From positions 496,001 through 560,000 of the forward strand of contig BQMF02000059.1 of NCBI GenBank assembly GCA_027922465.2: 64,000 nucleotides of DNA, read 5' to 3'. Below are positions 56,310 to 64,000 of the stretch, piece by piece (position 1 is the first letter of the stretch; every line of letters begins with the position of its first letter). The position numbers and the translations under genes were made by a program. Under the pieces are notes generated by a model, which was given only the letters and a program-made list of their open reading frames with translations, was not told the DNA's origin and searched no databases. The stretch is from Turritopsis dohrnii (Eukaryota > Cnidaria > Hydrozoa > Anthoathecata > Oceaniidae).

Positions 56310-56563
56310 TAATTCTGAGCATTGTTTGTTAATGCAAAATTGGATACAAAACTAACCGTGAAACAAATATGTCTGAAAAAATTAATTGTGTAAAGTAAAT
56401 AAATTGAGGCAAGTATTGAGAAAGGTGACTTTCATTTGCACTTCAACACTGTAACTTCTTAAAACAACAGCTGTTTTGGATGTTATTTGCATAACCGGTT
56501 TATACATTGCAGTAAATTGCACAGAACTTGCGAAATTTTAACATACCATTTTTTCATATTTAG
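56310..56563 (+). promoter_or_regulatory. Conserved 5' flank of secreted gene copy 2
   Basis: It is homologous to 54,108-54,330. The last bases before the ATG read TTTTTTCATATTTAG, which looks like a splice acceptor, so the 5'UTR may be spliced. Confidence 0.35.
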
Positions 56564-57463
56564 ATGATAAAGATTATAATTAGCATTTTGTGCTTTTGTG
56601 CGGTAGCAACATTCGCTGCTGTTAACATCAAAACTGGAGAAACTGGAGCACAAGGTATGTGTGGAATTGCGGTTAGAGATCACAAAACCCGATTTAATCA
56701 AAATCTTAAGGATGCGTATGATGCCATGCTGAAGTCAGTGGGAAAAGGTAATATAGTTAAAACTGGGAACACAAAGGTCTTGAATCGTGCTCACATCATT
56801 TCATGGGGAGATATTTTCAAAAGAATCTTTGAAAAATTTCCTGCTACTGACGAAGTTTATGATAGTCAAATTCGTGCATGGAAGGAAGATATGACGGACA
56901 TGATAAAAGATTTACACACGATCGATAAAGGGTGGTATTTGTTCAAAACATTTCACGATTACAGCTTCAAAAACAGTAAACCGTATCCGTCATTTGATAC
57001 AGCAAATACAAAAAACAGAGAAGAATGCTTGAATTACATACAAAACCTCCCAGATGCATTTGGTGATGCTAAATCAATCAAAGAAACAGTCCGAGACTTC
57101 TGTAAGTGTGCTTACAGTTCACCAGCAAACATTCGGCCTGGTTTTAAAACAACAAATGAAGATATCGACAATGCCATGGATCCATTAGTGCCAGAAGGTC
57201 AAGATATGTCGAAACCAGGACATTTCAAGACATTTACAGACCGTGGATTAGTTTTGAAAGCGAAGTTCAATACTGATGCAAAGTTTTATCCTGAAGCACT
57301 TGGTGGTGGTTATGAGACTTCTGACGTTGAACTGGTAACAAGTGGCGGAAATGATGGTGCAACTGGTTCGAATAGTGGGGCTAGTGGAAGCGGTTCAAAT
57401 AATGGAGGTAATTCAAAGAAAGCGTCAAAAACATCAAAGTGGCTTAAACATGCTGTGCTGTAA
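56564..57463 (+). CDS. Secreted 299-aa protein of unrecognised family, copy 2 (intronless)
   Basis: The same length and layout as copy 1: a signal peptide (1-19, ending FAA), the conserved LNRAHIISWGDIFKRIFEKF block, the C-K-C pair, and the Gly/Ser tail ending SKWLKHAVL. By eye, 43 of the first 194 aligned positions differ from copy 1, but only 6 of the last 105. The near-identity extends to third codon positions in the 3' part, including the low-complexity tail, so gene conversion is likely. Both frames are intact, so both are probably functional. The family is unknown. Confidence 0.85.
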   Translation: MIKIIISILCFCAVATFAAVNIKTGETGAQGMCGIAVRDHKTRFNQNLKDAYDAMLKSVGKGNIVKTGNTKVLNRAHIISWGDIFKRIFEKFPATDEVYDSQIRAWKEDMTDMIKDLHTIDKGWYLFKTFHDYSFKNSKPYPSFDTANTKNREECLNYIQNLPDAFGDAKSIKETVRDFCKCAYSSPANIRPGFKTTNEDIDNAMDPLVPEGQDMSKPGHFKTFTDRGLVLKAKFNTDAKFYPEALGGGYETSDVELVTSGGNDGATGSNSGASGSGSNNGGNSKKASKTSKWLKHAVL

Positions 57464-57810
57464 ATTTCGGACAGTTGAGATTGGTGGAAACATTCCTTTT
57501 TGTCGTTTTTTTATTTGAAATGAAAAACTGATTATTTATTATTACAGCTTTATTACAAGATTGCAGCAATTACTTAAACGGTACTTTAGTTTACTGTTAA
57601 ATTTAAAGTAGAAGGCAAAATCATCGTTTTTACTTATAAGAATATGTTCCCTCATATTCAGAAACAAAATCGCTTTATGTTTAATAAACAAGTGTTCTGG
57701 TAAATCTGAAAAAAATATGAGAAAGGTAAATCAAAAATGTTCATAAAGATTTTCTTTGCTTGTAACACCAATAGTTATAATTGGATTCTCTTTGATTATT
57801 GTCCCTGCAG

Positions 57811-58081
57811 CGAGCGGAAGCGAGCGAGAAGGCATAGTGGTTTCACGAGATAGGCGAATGTCAGTTTCCGATTTTGTTCTTCATCCTCGTCATCATCCTC
57901 ATCCTCATTATCATCATCATGGTAAGACAGAATGTTTTTTCGCAACTTTCTTTCTAATTCATTATTATACCGTGTGTTTTAAAAAGTTCGTCTGCTAAAA
58001 CTGATTAGACACTTCCATATTACTTTTTGTTGTTTTCGTGAAGGTAACGACAAGGATTCTGAAGCACAGCTTGAAATCTGA
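57811..58081 (+). CDS. Candidate last two exons of a small His-rich gene (upstream part not found)
   Basis: Exon 57,811-57,921 follows GTCCCTGCAG and ends at a good donor (G|GTAAGA). Exon 58,044-58,081 follows TTTTCGTGAAG and restores the frame to a TGA stop. The product ends RMSVSDFVLHP, then a His/Pro run (RHHPHPHYHHHG), then NDKDSEAQLEI. The phases match, but no upstream exon or start was found. An alternative acceptor about 45 bp further upstream would add a hydrophobic stretch. Confidence 0.3.
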
Positions 58082-61000
58082 AATTTGCATTTTTGTATAT
58101 ATGTAGCTTTATCTTTCTTAAATCTTTGCTACTTTTAATTTTCAGTCAAAGCTTGAAATGCTTTAAATGATTTCTACTAACAGATTTTTCGCTTTAACTT
58201 TTTTTTTTCGAAAAAGTATGTTTTTCTCTTTTGGCTCTTACATAATTTCTTTAACAAATCTTATTTTGATTAGGTCTATTTGGTTTGCATATTCCAAGTT
58301 AGTGTGGCCACCGCTACACTATGCCACAAGGTTACACTATTCACTAAGCAATTTGCTGTATTGTAAAAGTTTAACATTTACACTTAACTATGCATACAGA
58401 CACTTTGATCACGATTTGTATTTGAATTATGGATCTTTTGCCGTACATAAAAGACTGAATGTGTCGAAATATTTAAAGTATGTCACTCATCAGGCCCCAA
58501 ATCAACCAAAGATATTGTTACAAAAATCCTTAACTAAATTACAAAATGTTTGGGCGGAAAGTTTTCTTTTTTAATGTATAGCTTGCTGTATGTAGAAATT
58601 GGAAAGCTTGAGCGCGGGGGCATTTTTAGCTAAAGCTACATGCTATTTTTAGAACTGTAGCTAAGTATAGAATTCAGAATTTCATTGTTGTGTTGGTAAT
58701 CTGATCTGTAAAATACAAGGAAAATCTAAGTTTAATTAGCATTTTATTGGTGACTGTTTCGCAATCAAATTTCTATGTAGGATTGGTTAGGAAAACTCAA
58801 CAAGTATTTCCTATGACATATGTCAATAAATCAAAGCAAAGCATTCAATGATCTTTTCCTCGTGAATTATGTTGAAATTTACCATTCTAAAGCGAAAATA
58901 TAGTAACCAATCTATCTGTTTATTTTTAAAATCAATGATTCTAAATATATCATGTTATGAAATTTACTGCAATAAATAGCAAACGGATCTGGTCGACATT
59001 TTAATGACAAATGCATTGTACTCATCATTTAGTCTGGTGCCTTGGAAACTAAATAAATGTGTTTTTCTGTTAGACCAGCTTGTTGTATTCAGTAATACTT
59101 ACTAAAACACACCGAGTGGAAACAATTGAATCTATTTAGCATCATGGATCTCAAACATCCATTTTTCATTTAATCGAAAATTCGAGTTATTATTTCTAAT
59201 TGGTTATTAGATCTAATTCTGATTGATGTTAGTACTCTGACTTTGTGTCTCTCATCGATTGTAACTAAATGTAGACTTTTGAGTCTAGTCTAATTCATTT
59301 TTGGTTTTGTTTTGTATATTATGTTTCTTTTGACAGTCTAGCCAATCCCAAAAAAACATTTAGATTTGTTTATTACTTTATATACCTTATGGGGGATAAT
59401 TTTATGGGGGAAAAGTGACGAAAGTTTTGCTTCGTGACAAAAATTTTTCCCCGACGAAAATTTTGAAAAAGTGAAATTTGTATGAAAGTATTAGTAAAAT
59501 TTTGCAAAAGACAAAATTTTCCCGGACGAAAGATTTCCCCCAACGTAAAGTTTCAGTCCAATGGAAGACCCATGAAAAATGAAAGATTCTTATGTTTTGC
59601 TACATAGAGACTCTTTGCTGAAAATACTGAAAAATATAATTAAACATTAATCCCATCCAATCCAATTAGACAAAATGTTAATTAATAAAATAATTAAAAT
59701 AATTTTTGATAGTTAATCAAGCTGACATTTTTTTTGCTGACCAGAACCTCTTACTGCATGTTTACTATGTTCAGATCACAAAACTATTCATAATTTACTG
59801 ATTACATTTAAATAACATCATACCACCTATTACCAAATTTCATGAATAATTCTTGCCACTTGCCGATTGTTGGTTATAACTTGATAGATTTTGGAGAAAC
59901 GATACAGTTATTGTTTGGATATTCAGCGATTATCCACGACATTTTGTGTATTGGAAAGGATAGTCTAACTGGTTGTTTATGTTGGAGGTTGGAGATGGGC
60001 TGATTCGGATAGCAGGCCTGGCTATTATAATTTTTTGTTTATCATAAAGTATACATATGCTATGAAATAATCCCGATTGTAGATGTTTATAGGGATAATT
60101 TTCATCCCACTGAGGCGAGAAAAATTGTAGACTTGCTGGCTCGGTTTTCATATAAACACATTCGAATAAAAACATGTATCTGTTAATATGAGGGAGAGCC
60201 CACCTAAGCAATTCAGCCCATTTAACCGGATCAACTGGCTTCCATGTAAACACCCTCTGAAAACAACACACAGATATGCTACGTCTTTAGCCTTCTTTAT
60301 CACTGTGCTATATAAATGTATCGTCCTCCATTTGATCTAAATCGTTATTGCCTTTAGAGTCGTTACTTAGGCCGATATTAAAAAACTTCATCTTTAAATG
60401 CACTGCTTGACTATTTCTTCGTCGGACAGTGGCAACGAAATGAAAGCACTCGTGTGATTTTTACGCTACGCTTGCTAATTATAATTCTGATATTGTGAAC
60501 TTTTTCAAATGTTACTTTGTGCTCTGCTCGATTTTCATTAAAACTATCATCAACTTAACACCTCTCTATTCTTACGTTATTCACATAATGAAGGTTGTTT
60601 TTATCATAACAACCCAAAACACAAAACCTCGAAAAACTTACCTTTTATAACAACAAGTATGTGATCTAGCAACCAGGTTCTTTCGAAAATTCGGTAACGA
60701 GCAAGACCCATGTGTGTTCTTGATGTATTTTCTTCAAAGTAATTGTTTTGTAAAAAAATTTAGAAAGTAACTCCGTGGTTACTGTTATAAAGCGTTCTCC
60801 ATGTGGACCATTTGAACCTCTTATTCGATTGTTTCGTTGACTTTTGTTCGTGCAAACTATTGACTGATGTAAGGAATTCTTCTTCTCGCTCAACTGGGCT
60901 AAAGAATAAACCACGTTGTATTTGAATTTAAAATTTTTCTTTTGCTTTTATGCCTATTCATCAAGATTTTGTGCAGAGGAACTAGATATTTTTTGTTGTT

Positions 61001-61100
61001 CCATTATCCACCATATTGATTTTTTTAGACTTCATGCTTGCACCGTGTATGCAATTTTATCCCGGCAAAAGGGGGGCAACTCGATTGAACGCCATACCAT
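58082..61100. other. Gene-poor AT-rich region before the DIRS element
   Basis: No supported gene. A 135-codon ORF (58,167-58,574) has no signature. A segment at 59,390-59,560 repeats TTTTCCCC.GACGAAA motifs like the ends of small repeats. Confidence 0.45.
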
Positions 61101-61282
61101 GAGAAATGTTTTTTCTAGCAAACCCGATAGCTGGTAAATATTTTCCCGACGTTTCTGGGAACGAGGTTGAGCATGCGCGGACGCATGGCCATGAAATGGG
61201 CGTTGTGGATATCTGTTATTCTCTCGGATCTCTCAACATACACAGTGTCATAAGTTTTTTGTTGACTGTATCTTTCTTCAAC

Positions 61283-61966
61283 ATGACTGATTCATCCGAA
61301 TTGTTAGAAGAGTTAACAGTAAGAATTAACCAGATTGTGAGAGATTCTATTTCTGTTATTAAAGAAGATATCGTTAGAGAAGTAACCGCCGCTGGGAAGA
61401 GATCATTGACTGAAGAATCCCAAAGTATCACAAAAAAGGTGAAAGCTGCTGAAATCCCTTCTTTCAAACGTGCTTACAATAAACAGCAATACGAGCATAA
61501 CAATAAAGTTGAACAGGTTTTATTTGATGCTGAACTTGCGTTAGAGAATGGGGATGAAGAAAAAGTGAAGGAAAAGTTGGAGGAAGGTAAGACCTTAATT
61601 GCGAAAAGGCAAAAATTGATTAAGATAGCGGATAGGGAGGATGATGGTTGGGAAGTTGTGAGATGCTATACTTCTGATACCCTTGCTGATAACTCTGAGG
61701 ACGAGAAACGCATTAATAGGTCTAGGCGTCAAGCAGCAGCTAACAAGAAGAAAAATTCTGATAATAGAAGAAAACGTCTAAATAAGGACATTCGTTCTAG
61801 TGAAAACTTTTATACCAAACGAGAATCTTTTGATGTTACTCCGGTCCAAAGGTTTAAAGCAAGAAGTGAATTTTTAAATTTTAGATCCTCTTGTTTCTTA
61901 TGTGGAGAGAGAGGACATTTTGTTGCCTCCTGCCCAAGAAACAAACCACGGAATTCTGGACAGTAG
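61283..61966 (+). CDS. DIRS gag-like protein
   Basis: I chose the ATG at 61,283, reading MTDSSELLEELTVRINQIV; an ATG at 61,106 is also in frame. A coiled N-terminal half is followed by a basic stretch and a C-terminal CX2CX4HX4C zinc knuckle (CFLCGERGHFVASC), as in nucleocapsid-like gag proteins that bind nucleic acid. The frame is intact over 227 codons. Confidence 0.7.
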   Translation: MTDSSELLEELTVRINQIVRDSISVIKEDIVREVTAAGKRSLTEESQSITKKVKAAEIPSFKRAYNKQQYEHNNKVEQVLFDAELALENGDEEKVKEKLEEGKTLIAKRQKLIKIADREDDGWEVVRCYTSDTLADNSEDEKRINRSRRQAAANKKKNSDNRRKRLNKDIRSSENFYTKRESFDVTPVQRFKARSEFLNFRSSCFLCGERGHFVASCPRNKPRNSGQ

Positions 61967-62020
61967 AGATTATGAATACGAAACCTCAGAAAATGTATAT
62001 TCTGTTGTGGGAAGGTTGAG

Positions 62021-63117
62021 AAAACACGTATCCTTTTGAGAAAACACCCTTGATGCTTCGTCCTTTGTTTTGAACGTGATCAAGTCTGGATATTTTTTAC
62101 CTTTTTTGAAAACCCCTCCGCCGTTTTACGCTAAAAATAATCGATCCAGTTTGAAGCACACTAAATTTGTTGAAGAAGCTATCCACACTTTGCTCACAAA
62201 AGGTTGTATCAAAGAAGTAAATTCCAGACCTTAATCCTTTGACCGTTGTAGAGCATCCTAAATTAAGGCTCGTCATCGATTTAAGACACGTAAACAAGTA
62301 CATAAAGATTAGTAAGTTTCGCTACGAGGATTTATCAGTATTAGCCGAAATGTTTGATCAAGGCGACTATTTTACCAAGTTTGACCTTTCTTCCGGTTAT
62401 CATCATGTTGATATCCACCCAGAGCATTGGAAATACTTAGGATTTTGTTGGGAGTTTCCAAATGGTAAAATTCGTTATTTTATTTTTATGGTGCTTCCGT
62501 TTGGCCTTGCATCTGCCTGTTACGTATTTACCAAAATAGTACGTCCACTCGTCAGACGATGGAGGTCGTTGGGCATCCGTAGTATCGTTTATATTGACGA
62601 CGGCATAAATGCTAATAGCACTTTTACAGAATGTCTCAATTCATCAAAAATCATCTTTAAAGATTTGTGTAGTTCAGGCTTTGTCATCAACGTTGTTAAA
62701 AGCGATTTTACACCAAAGCAAGTTGGAAAGTGGTTAAGGGTTATCGTCGATACATCTGCTATGACCTTCACCGTTCCTAAAAGAAAAATCACAAAATTAA
62801 AAGAGAATATTTCCACAATTTTGGGTCAGTCTTTTACAACTGCTAGACAACTTTCAAAGATCGCCGGTCAACTTGCGTCTATGCATCGCGCTATAGGACC
62901 ATTAGTGAGGCTTTTCACAAGAAATTTGTATCGAGCAATAGAATCAAGAAGGAGTTGGTTTCATCCTTTAATATTAGACGTTGCTTCCAAAGATGAGCTC
63001 AATTTCTGGTACATTAACGTTGATTCGTACAATGGCTACACATACAAACCCAGGCCTGTGACGGGAAAAATTGTTTTCACTGATGCTAGTAGTACCGGCT
63101 ATGGTGGTTATTTTTGA
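62021..63117 (+). pseudogene. DIRS reverse transcriptase domain, disrupted
   Basis: Similarity begins near 62,021 (RLRKHVSF), where a TGA at about 62,037 stands in place of an expected Trp. It continues with VLNVIKSGYFLPF and reaches NSRP, where a frameshift at about 62,230 moves into the long frame. That frame contains the RT motifs LRLVIDLRHVN, FDLSSGYHH, LPFGLASACYVF and YIDD, and ends at the RNase H start FTDASSTGYGG with a stop at 63,115. Confidence 0.75.
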
Positions 63118-63877
63118 AAGGTTAAGTCAAAAACTTTGTGCAGGAAAATTTTCTTTAACCGAGCAAACAACAAGTTCTACACTCAGGGAGCTTCTAGCAG
63201 TTAAATATGTCTTATCTAGTTTTCGTCACCAACTTACCTCCGAGTCTGTTAATATTCATTTGGATAGTCTTAACGCGACACGTATTCTTTCCGTTGGTAG
63301 CTGTAAAAAGTATTTACATGATGTGGCTGTCGACATATTCAAATTTTGCTTACAGCATGATATCAAATTAATCCCAAAGTGGATTCCCAGAGAACAAAAC
63401 GTAATTGCTGATAATTTAAGTAAATGCACTGATTCTGACAATTGGGGAATTGATTACACGACTTTTAACACGCTTGATAGATTATATGGCCCTTTCACGG
63501 TCGATAGATTTGCTGACGACAAGAATAGAAAAGTAGAAGTATTCAATTCAAAATTTTATTGTTCTGGCACTTCAGGAGTTGACGCTTTTACTTTAGATTG
63601 GCGTAATGAAAACAATTGGATTTGTCCTCCAGTTAACCTAATCGGTTCTGTCTTTAGGCACATGCGCCTTTGTAGATGCAGTGGTACAGTTTTAGTCCCT
63701 TTGTGGAAATCCGCTTATTTTTGGCCACTGATTTATCCAGACGGCGTTCATCTGGCTTCATTTGTGAAGCATTTCACTGTTGTTAGTCCTTTTTACATTG
63801 CATTTTCTGAAAACACTGTTTTCTCTGGGTACACCAATTTTAACGCCATAGCATTATTTGTATCTTTTTCTGAATAG
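63112..63877 (+). pseudogene. DIRS RNase H and downstream domain, separated by frameshift
   Basis: It continues the RT protein in a different frame after a shift at the T-run near 63,110. RNase H residues are visible: E in TLRELLAV, D in HLDSLNA, and D in REQNVIADNLSK. The C-terminal part (YGPFTVDRFADD, then CPPVNLIGSVFRHM and VLVPLWKSAYFWP) is the domain usually found after RNase H in DIRS elements, related to Dam methylase-like sequences. Confidence 0.7.
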
Positions 63878-64000
63878 ATACGATTTCTGACTAATCTGTC
63901 TCCTTTCTCGATTAACTATGTTTACTATTAATTACTTAGATAAGACAGACTTTTGGAACCAGATATTCCATTCCTGGACGGAAGGAGTTACAGTCTAGGT

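Larger units (their letters stand above)
53990..57530 (+). repeat. Tandem segmental duplication, unit about 2.23 kb
   Basis: The two 299-aa genes are 2,233 bp apart. Similarity includes upstream DNA (54,108-54,280 against 56,317-56,500; e.g. GAGCATTGTTTGTTAATGC) and the first tens of bases after the stops (GTTGAGATTGG). The unit therefore includes its own upstream region. Confidence 0.8.
61100..64000 (+). mobile_element. DIRS-type retroelement, damaged, cut by the right edge
   Basis: In order: a gag-like frame with a zinc knuckle (61,106-61,966), an RT domain (about 62,068-63,117), and RNase H plus a downstream domain (about 63,112-63,877). The RT sequence style (NPLTVVEHPKLRLVIDLRHV, FDLSSGYHHVDI, YIDD) is that of DIRS elements. 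The tyrosine recombinase expected in DIRS is not visible and may lie beyond the window. At least one in-frame stop and two frameshifts are present. Confidence 0.75.

Noticed and set aside
58167..58574. 135-codon plus-strand ORF
   Set aside because: Phe/Tyr/Leu-rich with no family, no splice context or conserved motif; likely chance in AT-rich DNA.

Overview
This is a window of an animal (metazoan) nuclear genome. The evidence is GT-AG spliceosomal introns with matching phases, AT-rich spacers full of cut-and-paste element remnants, and secreted multidomain proteins (dystroglycan-type, CAP+ShKT). A cnidarian or another early-branching marine invertebrate is the best guess, from the CAP-ShKT pair, the DIRS-type retroelement and the style of the inverted-repeat elements. 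The species cannot be named from the sequence. No bacterial operon, rRNA, CRISPR array or convincing standalone tRNA was seen.

Layout. (1) 1-12,162, minus strand: the 5' part of a very large dystroglycan-like secreted or membrane protein. A signal-peptide exon (12,162-11,854) is joined in phase 0 across a 3.7-kb intron to one open exon of at least 8,141 bp that leaves the left edge of the window. That exon carries about eleven tandem modules of roughly 239 codons, each a dystroglycan-type cadherin-like fold plus a second domain, with Thr/Pro-rich linkers. (2) 15,985-18,123, minus: a complete five-exon CAP-ShKT gene. (3) 18.2-32.7 kb: gene-poor, mostly small inverted-repeat elements and tandem repeats. 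(4) About 32,795-34,426, plus: a second CAP-ShKT gene with the same exon logic. (5) 36,896-39,642, plus: a two-exon gene with a KH-like N-terminus. (6) 39.6-48.5 kb: SINE, MITEs and a decayed DNA transposon related to the one in the intron of gene 1. (7) 48,568-49,227, plus: an intronless GNAT-type acetyltransferase, followed by a non-LTR retrotransposon tail. (8) 51,165-53,945: two adjacent dead DNA transposons. (9) 54,331-57,463, plus: two tandem intronless genes for secreted 299-residue proteins of unrecognised family. (10) From about 61.1 kb to the right edge: a damaged DIRS-type retroelement (gag-like ORF, reverse transcriptase, RNase H).

The most notable parts are the tandem dystroglycan-module array inside a single exon, and the duplicated secreted 299-aa pair, whose 3' halves look homogenised by gene conversion. 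The two CAP-ShKT genes share exon boundaries and are clearly paralogues, although about 14 kb of element-rich DNA separates them. All domain calls were made by eye; no database search or folding program was run.
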